Shown here: in pieces, positions 43,401 to 51,524 of the stretch | Layout of the letters: each line of letters begins with the position of its first letter | How positions within the stretch are numbered: the first letter of the stretch is position 1 | Assembly (NCBI GenBank): GCA_004297775.1 | Contig: SCUE01000032.1 | Coordinates: forward strand, 62,001 to 126,000 | Direction of reading: 5' to 3' | Length of the DNA stretch: 64,000 nucleotides | Source: Chloroflexota bacterium | Lineage (GTDB): Bacteria; Chloroflexota; UBA6077; FW602-bin22 | The notes under the pieces: generated by a model | Told to the model about the DNA's origin: nothing | Databases searched by the model: none | Seen by the model: the letters and a program-made list of their open reading frames with translations, nothing else | Position numbers and translations under genes: made by a program

Positions 43401-45182
43401 CGCCTCAGCCTTCGAGCCATCCGCCTCGTAGCTGTCGGCCGAGCCGCTGACCGCGGTCGGCGCCGGCGTCTCGGTTTGGGTCGGCGAAGCCGTCGCCGTC
43501 GGTGTATTGACCAGTTTGATCAACTGAATCTGGTAACCAACGGTCGCACCGTAGCGCTGACCGTCGATGTCACGCACGCGGATGTAGAACGTCTGGCTGA
43601 CGTCAGCCGTTGCGATCTTGAAGCTGATCAACGACGCTCCAGGAACGCTGGGGGAGTAGTCGTCGTTCTCCACCGGCTGACCGAACCCGTCGAGCACGCT
43701 CTGGCCGGTGCTGTTGAGCAGCGCAATCTTCGTGTCCGCCCCGCCGGTCAGGCTCGAGGTCCGTGCCTCGTAGGCGCCGGCGGCGGCCGGCACGAACTTG
43801 ACGATATCCACGTCGTTGGCGACGTGGAAGGTGTGGGCCTGCGCCGCCGCGTCGACCGCGATCGTGTTGGCGGTCGAAAGCGTATTGTCGGTAGTGGCTC
43901 CGTTCTCGTAGCTGTCGCCGGCCGCGACCGGGATCGCCGTTCGGGTGGGCGTCGGCGTCCGCGTCGGCGTCTCGGTCGGCGGCACCGGCGTCGCCGTCAG
44001 CGTCGGCACTGGCGTCGTCGGGACGGTCTCGTTGACGGTCAGCTTGATGCTCAAGTTGCCGTTCGCGAAGACGCTGACGTGCATCGAAGCGCTAGCGGTC
44101 GCAAGCCAAATCAGTCGCGAGTAGGAGACCTGCGTCGCGTGACTGCTCCGCTGCGGATCGTCGTCGTTGAATGCAACCGGCACGTGAGCGGTCGTCCAGA
44201 GCCCAATCGCGGTGTCCTCGGTCAGGGCGCCCGCGCCGGATCCCGGCTCGGTGATCAGATCGTAAACGTTCCCGGCCGTGGCCGTGAACGAGTACCAGTA
44301 GGCGCCTTCGGCGCCGGTCGAGTCCGCGCCACCATTCGTGGTTCCGCTGCTGAAGGCCGGGAGCGCCTCGGGGTTGCTCTGCTTGCCCACCTGATTCTGA
44401 TAGACCGCAAACGCCGTCGCCGTCTGGACGACCGCCGCGACCGCCGTCTGCGTCGCCGCCGTGACCGCGGTCGCGGTCGCGTTCAACGCGACCGTCGGAT
44501 CGATGTAGGTGAAGGTCGTGGCCGTGCCCGAACTGCCTCCGACCGAAATTGCCTGGACGGCAACAGCACCCGCCGACGCGCCCGGTGGTGAGTACACCTT
44601 GGCGGACGTGCCGTCATCCGCGACGTCGACGAATGACGCCGGCTCGGTTCCGAATGTGATCGCGTAGAGACCCTTCAGGTTGGTGCCTGAAACGGTCACC
44701 AGGGTAGACCCGGTTAGCGGCCCCGAGGTCGGCGAGATGCCGCTAATGGTCGGCGCCGCGTAGTAGGTGAACCCGCCAACGACCGTGCTCGATGTCATAT
44801 CGAGATTTGTCACCGTGACGTCGACCGCGCCGGTCCCCGCCGGGACGGTCGCGGTCAGGAAGGTGCCGCTTGAATCAACCGAAACGCCGGTCCCGGCCGT
44901 GCTGCCAAAGGTGACCGTCGCGGACGCGCCGATCGATACACCCCACACAGTGACCGTATCCCCCGCCTTGCCGAACGGCAATTCGACGTAGAAGATCGCG
45001 AAGGTGGGGGCGGCGCCCGTGCCGCCCGTGCCGCCCGTACCGCCTGTGCCTGACGTCTGTCCGAACGCCGAGCGCACGTCGATTCCCGAAACCAGGGCCA
45101 GAGACAACAACGCAGCCATGACGCCGGAAAGGATCCATCCCATCACGTGCGAGTTCGTCGGTCTCTCGAGTCCCCGTCCCAT
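40434..45182 (-). CDS. giant secreted IPT/TIG and PPC-like surface protein (1582 residues)
   Basis: The signal peptide lies in MGWILSGVMAALLSLALVSG. Next come two IPT/TIG-like Ig domains (VTVWGVSIGASATVTFGS; PTISGISPTSGPLTGSTLVT) and two pre-peptidase-C-like beta domains (GDSYENG to YQIQLI; ADSYEADG to LQIRLDV) separated by TPT linkers. A beta domain with SFSGNAFDNNGTSVTEFSGP follows, then a long Thr/Pro spacer. The C-terminus has about four modules of some 110 residues sharing VPxxYxxYFGFxSxxVxQN. No catalytic residues or sortase signal are visible. A surface adhesin or structural role is inferred. The ATG at 45182 follows GGAGG. Confidence 0.85.
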   Translation of the reverse strand: MGRGLERPTNSHVMGWILSGVMAALLSLALVSGIDVRSAFGQTSGTGGTGGTGGTGAAPTFAIFYVELPFGKAGDTVTVWGVSIGASATVTFGSTAGTGVSVDSSGTFLTATVPAGTGAVDVTVTNLDMTSSTVVGGFTYYAAPTISGISPTSGPLTGSTLVTVSGTNLKGLYAITFGTEPASFVDVADDGTSAKVYSPPGASAGAVAVQAISVGGSSGTATTFTYIDPTVALNATATAVTAATQTAVAAVVQTATAFAVYQNQVGKQSNPEALPAFSSGTTNGGADSTGAEGAYWYSFTATAGNVYDLITEPGSGAGALTEDTAIGLWTTAHVPVAFNDDDPQRSSHATQVSYSRLIWLATASASMHVSVFANGNLSIKLTVNETVPTTPVPTLTATPVPPTETPTRTPTPTRTAIPVAAGDSYENGATTDNTLSTANTIAVDAAAQAHTFHVANDVDIVKFVPAAAGAYEARTSSLTGGADTKIALLNSTGQSVLDGFGQPVENDDYSPSVPGASLISFKIATADVSQTFYIRVRDIDGQRYGATVGYQIQLIKLVNTPTATASPTQTETPAPTAVSGSADSYEADGSKAEADTKYPTPLSLKNPITQAHTFHAVTDTQDLVRIALGPLVANSRLIVRTTDLGTRAGSSLQADTVLSLLQSNGTSVFRINNRCASPTKPGERESCIVWTVTGAEAQTYANQTWYIRVRNASPSFYGSDASYNLQIRLDVPISANTPTPTATATATLVPAAPTRTPTAVVVEESFDSSQNNKLTTSSGSYEMPAGFTNGAITMGFESRNRSARRNGQATFRSFSGNAFDNNGTSVTEFSGPITMCATFASADIENLVDGSGLRPFYIDPATGQKKTRGLLLVKLVQPTSSALGEVCFKTDHFTDFEIVGSELPTPTPRTSSAATATATGTPSGRTPTVTAVAASPSPTSSLPTVTAGPTFTPVPTAASTATVVPSGVSTVVAATMSTPPSGVSAADGATGGQLLTIPTASAGGVSVINPLAGRTTTDPIVLMPAPATGENPVGVRYQPVAIQSFTERLPSSANAVRVIDLLVFDTVTGTTKSTHERMIEFVYSISDADLVAIGNDPSRFAVFRIDRTTGALERVNCVVDLTYRSARCKTSKTSYFIVAHLSQSGGATYRGFVTGLAKNAPAVAGSTLAANSVSSFTVSNTAGQAANVAVTFVRSTGAAALSAPLILSIPSGQSRQVYVPNITGLADGNYSALIEADQVVTIVANTGTALGSSGRYGAASVSGVLSTGTQFFVPGLYKGYFGFGSLVVVQNADLTLPATATVNIISVGGATVLSQTLTIPAGAASTLDLGTTSLPDGFSGSAIVTSDRLAAVTYHITGADGSLSAGNALATGASQVYVPAVYNNYFGYDSSLVIQNTDTASLTFTVRYSNGSTSTGTLASGASRVVFIPNEGLPQGFVGSAVVSADGGRRVAVAANARHASLGSLELANGFTGGSARVSLPSLFKRYAAQEWASSFLVQNLGSAATDIVVTYDGGVTQRLTAVPAGGTQLVYQPNVAGLPDGFAGGATVVSVDGYPIAVVVNLDAKSTSIPAGDYLLSYLGS

Positions 45183-45285
45183 CAAGCCTCCAATGCGTTT
45201 GACGCGCGCGACATTACGACGACGCGCCTAAATGGCCGCAGCCTTGAATCTATGCGCATGGTCGATCTCTGTCAATGTGAATTAG

Positions 45286-45999
45286 TCACACGCGGGACTT
45301 TTGCCCTTCACGGCTCCCCTCACTGGGTTCGGAATTCGCATTCAGCCGTCGCTCCCATCGCGACCGATCATCGCCGAGCACGTCGATCAGCGTATCGTGC
45401 ATCGAGACCAGGAAACCCGCCCAGCGGCGAGCCGCCTCGATCGCCGCTGTGTCATGCGACTCCTGCTCAAGTGCCAGCAGCGCGGCGTCAGCGTTGGCCG
45501 CCTGGCGAAGAAACTCCGCGATCGCGTCCGCCTGCCGTTCGTAGAGCCCACGCAGGCGCGTCATCGCGGCGGATTCCGGCTCCGGCAGCTCGCCGCGCTG
45601 GTAGCGCGCCAGGTGCGCGCCGAGTCGTTCGTGCCGAAGGACGACCTCCTCCAACGTCGGCAGCAACCGGCGGTCGAGCTGGTCGAGCGCCTCAGCCAGG
45701 GCGCGACCGAATGTTGAAGGCGCGTCCCGATCGACGGCACGTCGCGCGTTCAGTCGCTCCGCTACGGCCCGGCGAACCGCCCAGGCGTGCCGCATCGCCG
45801 GTGTGGACGAGCGACCCCGGGGCCAGGCTACAACCGCCGCGGTAGCGAGAAATGACAGTAATCCGATAGCAAGTGTCAGCGTCGCGCGGTCGGACCACCG
45901 GGCTAGCGATGGCACAATCAGTATCGCCGATGCGATGACGAGGCTGGCGACCAAGAGAATCCACGCGATGGGGTGCCGGACGCCGTCTCGCCACGTCAC
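45286..45999 (-). CDS. membrane/helical-domain protein, partner of SBP-VWA protein A
   Basis: A 237-residue protein with two N-terminal membrane helices (IAWILLVASLVIASAILIVP; ATLTLAIGLLSFLATAAVVAW) and a cytoplasmic all-helical domain of about 150 residues. That domain is collinear with the middle of the 445-residue protein at 47981-49318: QLDRRLLPTLEEVVLRHER against QIDDLIVPPFTQLVQRDAG, and ADAALLALEQE against AEARLYALLQD. It starts 14 bases after the SBP-VWA A stop, so the two are co-transcribed. The function is unknown. Confidence 0.75.
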   Translation of the reverse strand: MTWRDGVRHPIAWILLVASLVIASAILIVPSLARWSDRATLTLAIGLLSFLATAAVVAWPRGRSSTPAMRHAWAVRRAVAERLNARRAVDRDAPSTFGRALAEALDQLDRRLLPTLEEVVLRHERLGAHLARYQRGELPEPESAAMTRLRGLYERQADAIAEFLRQAANADAALLALEQESHDTAAIEAARRWAGFLVSMHDTLIDVLGDDRSRWERRLNANSEPSEGSREGQKSRV

Positions 46000-46013
46000 T
46001 CGTCCTCTCCTGT

Positions 46014-47849
46014 CTAGAAGTACTTGCCGAACTGGCCGATGACCGCCGCAAGGTCCTTCTCAGTCGCGCCGTGGAATGTCGCGCCAGTCGCCTCCGCGAT
46101 CAGGCGGCCGACCTCCAGGTCGGCTTCGCCGATTCCGATGAAGAAGATCAAGACCGGGTGTCGGGTCTGGAGTGCCAGGCCTTTTCCGTTCAGCGACGCG
46201 CGGTCGACCCGCCGGCCGCCCTCTTCTTGAGCTTCGGAATCGCCGGCGAATCCTCGGAAGATCTGAATAGGCAATTCGTTTCGCGAGGTCATCTGGATCA
46301 GTCCGTCGAGTCCCGTTCGCCCGGCGTTCGCCATTCCGTCAGTCAGCACAACCACGCCCCGGATCGTGTCCGGATCGCCGGACGCCGCGTTCGTCATCTC
46401 GACGCCAGCGCGGATGGCATCATAGAGCGCGGTCCCTCCGCCGGCCCGCGCATCCTCGACCGCGTCGGTCAGCGCGAAACGGTTCTCCGTCATCGGCGCG
46501 ATCGCGACTCGACTCACGATGCGATCGCCGAAGGACAGGAAGCCGACATGATTCCTGCGGCTCATCTCGTCGAACGCCCGCTTCAGCCCTGCCTTGGCCT
46601 GCGCGAGCTTATTCCCCGCCATCGAACCCGAAACATCGAGGACGAAGGTCACGACGCCGGGTTTCTTCACTTCGTCCCACGAGGCGACGATCGCCGCCGC
46701 CGCGACCGGGTCGATTCGGTCCGAATTGACCTTCACGGTCGGTCTTGAGGGATCAAGGCCGTACCGGACGCTGATCGGATCGCCATACGGCATGGCGGTC
46801 GCCGGCCGGAATCCCTCCGCGACCAGCGCTTGCTGCTGGGCGTCTTCGCGCAAGAAGTCGATCCACCGCTCGGCCGCCTCGGCTTGATCCGGCGATACCC
46901 ACGGAGCCTGGACAATTGCCGCCGAGTGGTTGTGCTGGGTCGAGCCCTCCTTCGGGTAGATCATCACCATCGGCCGCGAGATCGGCTGCATGCGCGTCTC
47001 GACGCCAACCTTGATGTTTTCCTTGCCTTGGTACAGGTGGACGAGGTTGTCCTCCGGAATAAAGAAGAAGTGACCGTAGCGCGGCCCCTGGAAGATCTGG
47101 CTATTCAGAGGCAATGTGCCGGCGACGTAGTGGTCCACAGCGCCCTGGAAGCGCCGCACGTAGTCCTGAACGTCGGGGTTCGCCACGTCAGCCGCCGTGA
47201 GTTGTTCGGGCGTCTTCCCAGCCGCGATCGCATAGAGGCTGAAAAGCACGCTCCGTCCGGTCGTGGAGGTCAGGGGATCCGTGAAGGCGACCAATGGCCG
47301 CTTGCCCCATTCGGCCTTGGCGCACGGGTACGCCCTCCAGCCTCGTGGATCGGAGCGCAGCGCCACGATATCGGCGAATCCGATCTCCCTCCTTGGCCAA
47401 CCGAGGCACTCGGCCATTTCGCGGAAAGTCGCGATGCCGATCCAGGTCGTGGCAATGGTCCGCGTCCGGTCGAGATCGATGACAGTCTGTCCGACCCTGT
47501 GATTGACGCGAGTCAGCCAGTGGTCTGCCGATGGAGTGATGATCGTCGGATCGGCGAGTTTCGGATCGATCGGCGCACCGTCCGAGAGGCGGGCGATGAC
47601 CTCGTCGGCCTCGACGCCCGAATCCAGTCCGACCATTCGCACGGTCATCGGCTTACCCGAACGCGTCGTAACGCCGGTGCGGTTGAACTTCTCGGCGAAC
47701 GCTGGTAGCAGTGCTGGGCGCATCATGTGGCCGTTCGCCCAGTGGGTTACGACCACCGTGTCGGATCGGATGAGCGGGCTGCCAAAGACCAGTGCGAGCG
47801 CGACGATCCAGCCGCCGACGATTGCGGCAAGCAGGGCCTTGCGATTCAC
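46014..47849 (-). CDS. membrane-anchored solute-binding protein fused to a VWA domain (copy A)
   Basis: A 611-residue fusion. A membrane anchor (AAIVGGWIVALALVFGSPLI) precedes a periplasmic-binding-protein-like domain of about 380 residues (VVVTHWANGHM to WIDFLRED) and a C-terminal von Willebrand A domain. The VWA has a complete MIDAS: DVSGSM, Thr in GGGTALYDAI and Asp in VVLTDGM. GTG 47849 is chosen with GAAGGA upstream. SBP-VWA fusions occur in Chloroflexota and Actinomycetota, without an established function. Copy B is at 49318-51213. Confidence 0.85.
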   Translation of the reverse strand: MNRKALLAAIVGGWIVALALVFGSPLIRSDTVVVTHWANGHMMRPALLPAFAEKFNRTGVTTRSGKPMTVRMVGLDSGVEADEVIARLSDGAPIDPKLADPTIITPSADHWLTRVNHRVGQTVIDLDRTRTIATTWIGIATFREMAECLGWPRREIGFADIVALRSDPRGWRAYPCAKAEWGKRPLVAFTDPLTSTTGRSVLFSLYAIAAGKTPEQLTAADVANPDVQDYVRRFQGAVDHYVAGTLPLNSQIFQGPRYGHFFFIPEDNLVHLYQGKENIKVGVETRMQPISRPMVMIYPKEGSTQHNHSAAIVQAPWVSPDQAEAAERWIDFLREDAQQQALVAEGFRPATAMPYGDPISVRYGLDPSRPTVKVNSDRIDPVAAAAIVASWDEVKKPGVVTFVLDVSGSMAGNKLAQAKAGLKRAFDEMSRRNHVGFLSFGDRIVSRVAIAPMTENRFALTDAVEDARAGGGTALYDAIRAGVEMTNAASGDPDTIRGVVVLTDGMANAGRTGLDGLIQMTSRNELPIQIFRGFAGDSEAQEEGGRRVDRASLNGKGLALQTRHPVLIFFIGIGEADLEVGRLIAEATGATFHGATEKDLAAVIGQFGKYF

Positions 47850-47980
47850 GTTGCATCCTTCCTTCGATCGAATGCTCAAACGCTAGGGGCGACGAACTTG
47901 CCAGGGACTCCCTTGTCACTGCCAGATGGCTGTCACAAGGTACGGCCGTGCCAGGGAGATTTGCTGACCGATCCGGCGCG

Positions 47981-49318
47981 TTACGCCCGCGACTCGTTGT
48001 CCTCTGCGACTGCTTCGGTGCGCGCAACTTGCTCGCGGCACCAGATGTCATTGGCGACCGCTTCGACCCCTTCTTTGCTTCGCCGGAAGACCGTCTTCTC
48101 GGCGATGCTCAGTCGAACCCCGACCTGGACGACGGTCAGGCCCATCACGTACTGCATCCGCAGGACCTGAAACTGATACGCCGTCAGTTCCTCGTTCGAC
48201 GGGACGTTGAGTCGCTCGATCGCACCCACCAGCAAGGCGCGCAGGATCTGGCCTTGTTCGAGCGGGGAACCGGTGCTGCGTCCAGGCGCCGCGGAACGTC
48301 GCCGAACCTCGGCTAGCGACTCGGGGAGCAGTCGGACAAGGTCGGACTTCATGAGAAGCCCCGGCTTATTGAGCGCCCGGAGTGCGTGTCGCGTCGACTC
48401 AACGAATCCCGATGGCATGCGCTCGGCGATTCCGCGATTCATTGGCGTCGAACCGCGAACTCTCGGTTCGGACGTCAGGGTCTGAACGTCCCACGGCGGC
48501 AGCGTCAGCGCGCCTGCGACCTCGGTCGCCAGGTGCCCAAGATCCGCGACCCAGGAGTCGAGGGCAGAGATGAAGGCCCGCTCGTCCCTATCCTGCAGGA
48601 GGGCATAGAGGCGCGCCTCAGCGTCGATGGCGCGTTGAGCGCAGCGCCTCGTCGCCTCTACGCAGTGCGCCTGGATCGTTTGGAGTCGAATCACGACCTC
48701 TGGATTCGGGCGCAAGGACGAACGCTCGTAGAACCGGATCTCCGATTGAATTCCGGCATCTCGCTGGACCAACTGCGTGAATGGCGGAACGATGAGATCG
48801 TCGATCTGCGACAGTGCGGCCGACCGAAGGACATCGAGTTCAGCTCGGGCGGTGAGGGAACTCGAGTCGATCCGTAAGGACAGTCCGGACGCGACTCGCC
48901 GTCGGGTTTGCCGAACGCCCCGGATGCCGGGCAGGCTTGTCGGCCAGAGAGACACCACCCCGACGCAGGCGACGTAACTGGCTAAGCCACTGCCAAGCAA
49001 CCACGGCACGCGCCCGGACCACTCGGACAGGGCCGGCACAGCGACGATCGCGGACGCGAGCCCAACACTGACGAACGCCAGCGCGAGTCCAGAGGGGTGG
49101 AGGAATGCCGCCCAGAGTCCGCCCCGGGCCACCCGCCTTTGAAGACGTTGGCCGGGAACGACGATCGGCCGCGCAAGGGCGGCGCCCGCTTTTCGTCTCA
49201 TCAGTCGGCTCACGAGCGATCCAAGCCGATCGGACGTCCCGAGGAGCCGGAGGAAGCCAATCCCCGCGAGGCCTATCGTCACCGCGAATGCGATGGCACC
49301 TCCGACGAGGGGGCTCAT
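47981..49318 (-). CDS. membrane/helical protein with C-terminal sigma-region-4-like HTH, partner of SBP-VWA copy B
   Basis: A 445-residue protein. Membrane helices are near residues 5-25 and in the LALAFVSVGLASAIVAVPAL and WLLGSGLASYVACVGVVSLW segments. A helical domain homologous to the 237-residue protein at 45286 covers about residues 150-270. The last 100 residues look like a sigma-70 region 4 HTH: YQFQVLRMQYVMGLTVVQVG then VRLSIAEKTVFRRSKEGVEA. The ATG overlaps the SBP-VWA B stop by one base. A membrane-tethered transcription regulator is inferred. Confidence 0.75.
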   Translation of the reverse strand: MSPLVGGAIAFAVTIGLAGIGFLRLLGTSDRLGSLVSRLMRRKAGAALARPIVVPGQRLQRRVARGGLWAAFLHPSGLALAFVSVGLASAIVAVPALSEWSGRVPWLLGSGLASYVACVGVVSLWPTSLPGIRGVRQTRRRVASGLSLRIDSSSLTARAELDVLRSAALSQIDDLIVPPFTQLVQRDAGIQSEIRFYERSSLRPNPEVVIRLQTIQAHCVEATRRCAQRAIDAEARLYALLQDRDERAFISALDSWVADLGHLATEVAGALTLPPWDVQTLTSEPRVRGSTPMNRGIAERMPSGFVESTRHALRALNKPGLLMKSDLVRLLPESLAEVRRRSAAPGRSTGSPLEQGQILRALLVGAIERLNVPSNEELTAYQFQVLRMQYVMGLTVVQVGVRLSIAEKTVFRRSKEGVEAVANDIWCREQVARTEAVAEDNESRA

Positions 49319-51213
49319 CAGAAGTAGCCCTTGAAGACACCGACGACGGTCGCCAGATTCTCTGACGTGGCGCCCGCGAGTTGCGATCCGGTGGCTTCGG
49401 CAAGGATTCGGCCGACGTTCAGTTCGGACTCGTCCATGCCGATCCCGATGAAGTAGACCTTGATCGACCTGCCACCATCCGCGATCAGACGCAGTCCGCG
49501 CACATTCGTGCGATCGACCGAACGGCCAACTTCGTCGATGCACTGGGTGTCGCCGACGAATCCTCGGCACGTGGCGATCTCTTTGCCGTCGTGCGAAGCC
49601 ATCATCACGAGGTCGTCGAGGTGGCGACCGGTCGTCGCCCCTCCGCCAGCCAGCACCACGACGCCCCGGATCGCTCGCCCCGAGACCGGCGCGGCAGCGG
49701 CCATCTCCACCGCCGCGGAGATAGCGCCAAACAGGTCGCTCCCACCGCTGACCTGACTCCTGCGGAGTGCGTCCGTCACCTGGAACCGGCTCGTGGTCAG
49801 CGGCGCGGCCGCGACCGCCCGCTGGACCGATCCCGAGTATGTCACGAGGCCGACGATATTCCGGTCGTACATCTGATCGATCGCCTTGATGACGCTCTCT
49901 CGCGTGCTCTGTAATTTGTCCCCGGCCATCGCGAGCGAGGTGTCGACGACGAAGATGACCGCGCCAGTGTTCTTCACGTCTCCCCAGGCGGCGACTGCCT
50001 GCTCGCCCACGCGCGGGGGGATCCGGCTCGGGTCGATCCGGACCCTCGGGCCAGTCGGCTGCAACCCGAACGACGGGCAGATCGGGCACCCAACGGCGAG
50101 TCGCGTCGAGGGCCGAAAGCCTCGATCAACCAGGATCCGCTGCCGCGGATCCTCCCGGATGAACGCGATCCACCGCAGCGCCGCCTCCCGTTGCTCCTCG
50201 GTCACCCAATCGGCGCGAACCGCCGCGGCCGGATGCGTGTGTTCGGTCGCGCCTTCGCGGGGATAAATCATGACCATGTCGTTTTCAATCGGATCGCCGG
50301 CTGTCCGTCGGCAGGGGAAGAGTCGTTCCAGGGCCGGATCGGTCTGGACGATGATCCCCTTGTGCAACTTGACGAGGTTGTCCTCCGCGACAGGGAAGAA
50401 GTGACCATAGGTGGGGCCGCCGAAGATCTCGCAGTTCAGCAGCAGCGTATCGGGCACATAGTGGTCAACCTGTGCTTGGAACGAGCGTAGGTAGGCCGTC
50501 GCGCGTTCTCCGGCAATATCGTCGGCTGTTAGCTCCGCCGGGGGTTTGCCGGTCGCGATCGAGAACATGGTGAAGAGAACGCTGCGACCGGTGCTCGAAC
50601 TATTGGGGTCGGTGTAGGCGATGAGCGGTCGTCGTCCCCATTCAGCCCGGGCACAGGGCCGAGAACCCCATCCGAGGGGATCCGCGCTCAAGGCGATGAT
50701 GTCGACGTAGCCGAGGTCCTGGCTGGGCCAGCCAAGGCACTCGGCCATGCTCTTGAACGTGGCGATTCCGATCCAGGTGGACGCGATGCTCTGGGCGTCG
50801 TCGGTCGCGACGACCTCCCTCCCAACGGCGTCGTTGATCGCGTACAGCCAGTGAGAAGCAACCGGGCTGACCAGCACCGGATCGGGCAGATTACGACTGA
50901 CCGGACCGATGCCCCGCACTCGGCTCACGAGTTCTTGCCGGATAGTTCCGGAGTTCACAATGTAGGGGCGGGCGACGATGCGGCTCCCAGACGACGATCG
51001 AAAGCCGGCCGCGTTGAAACTGGCCGCGAACGACGGTAGTAGTGCCTCGTCTCCCGCCATGTGGCCGTTCGCCCAGTGAACGACCTCGATGGTCTTCGTC
51101 TGGTTTGCATCGTCCGAATCTCGCAACACCATCCAACCGATGGTGATAAGCCAGAAAAGCCCGACTGAAGTTAGTCCAACCCGCCGCGCCGAGTCGGGAT
51201 CGATCGCGCGCAT
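49318..51213 (-). CDS. membrane-anchored solute-binding protein fused to a VWA domain (copy B, MIDAS degenerate)
   Basis: A 631-residue paralogue of the protein at 46014. The order is the same: an N-terminal membrane helix (VGLFWLITIGWMVL), a binding-protein domain sharing EVVHWANGHM and ASTWIGIATFKSMAECLGWP with copy A, then VWA. Its MIDAS is lost: DTSLAM instead of DVSGSM, GGSDLFGAI instead of GGTALYDAI, and VVLAGGG instead of VVLTDGM. ATG 51213 follows GGGGGA at good spacing; GTG 51240 is possible. The stop is coupled to the HTH protein gene. Confidence 0.85.
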   Translation of the reverse strand: MRAIDPDSARRVGLTSVGLFWLITIGWMVLRDSDDANQTKTIEVVHWANGHMAGDEALLPSFAASFNAAGFRSSSGSRIVARPYIVNSGTIRQELVSRVRGIGPVSRNLPDPVLVSPVASHWLYAINDAVGREVVATDDAQSIASTWIGIATFKSMAECLGWPSQDLGYVDIIALSADPLGWGSRPCARAEWGRRPLIAYTDPNSSSTGRSVLFTMFSIATGKPPAELTADDIAGERATAYLRSFQAQVDHYVPDTLLLNCEIFGGPTYGHFFPVAEDNLVKLHKGIIVQTDPALERLFPCRRTAGDPIENDMVMIYPREGATEHTHPAAAVRADWVTEEQREAALRWIAFIREDPRQRILVDRGFRPSTRLAVGCPICPSFGLQPTGPRVRIDPSRIPPRVGEQAVAAWGDVKNTGAVIFVVDTSLAMAGDKLQSTRESVIKAIDQMYDRNIVGLVTYSGSVQRAVAAAPLTTSRFQVTDALRRSQVSGGSDLFGAISAAVEMAAAAPVSGRAIRGVVVLAGGGATTGRHLDDLVMMASHDGKEIATCRGFVGDTQCIDEVGRSVDRTNVRGLRLIADGGRSIKVYFIGIGMDESELNVGRILAEATGSQLAGATSENLATVVGVFKGYF

Positions 51214-51340
51214 CGGTCCGTCCCCCAGGAACTCGCCCACAAGACATCCGCCGGAATCCGACGGGGCCTGGACGCTCGATCAGGAGTTCCAGCGCGCAAT
51301 CTATCACACCAAAGGCACGCGATCGTGCGACCAACCTGAC

Positions 51341-51523
51341 TCATCTTCGGACAAATGTCGGCGCCGACTCGAGGCGCTTTTCGACCATCCCTCTCGTGCC
51401 GCGCATCGGGTCCTCGAAGTCGACCGGAGTGCAAGCCGCTAATAGCCGCACGATCCCACGCACACCGAATACCTCGCTCAACCCGCTGAAGCTGTCCGCA
51501 CTGTCGAACCGCCGCGCCGCCAC
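51341..51523 (-). CDS. small 60-residue ORF in the VWA operon
   Basis: GTG 51523 lies one base after the stop of the zinc-finger gene and has GGGGGAGG 8 bases upstream, a strong ribosome-binding site. The 60 residues (VAARRFDSADSF to SAPTFVRR) include a short hydrophobic stretch (GIVRLLAACTPV). I recognise no family. Tight placement in a same-strand gene run supports translation. The 127 bases between its stop and the next start show nothing else clear. Confidence 0.5.
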   Translation of the reverse strand: MAARRFDSADSFSGLSEVFGVRGIVRLLAACTPVDFEDPMRGTRGMVEKRLESAPTFVRR

Positions 51524-51524
51524 G

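Noticed and set aside
43338..44591. A 417-codon plus-strand ORF within the giant surface protein gene
   Set aside because: It is the complement of low-complexity Thr/Pro and beta-domain coding sequence, with a strongly Arg-rich product and no motif.
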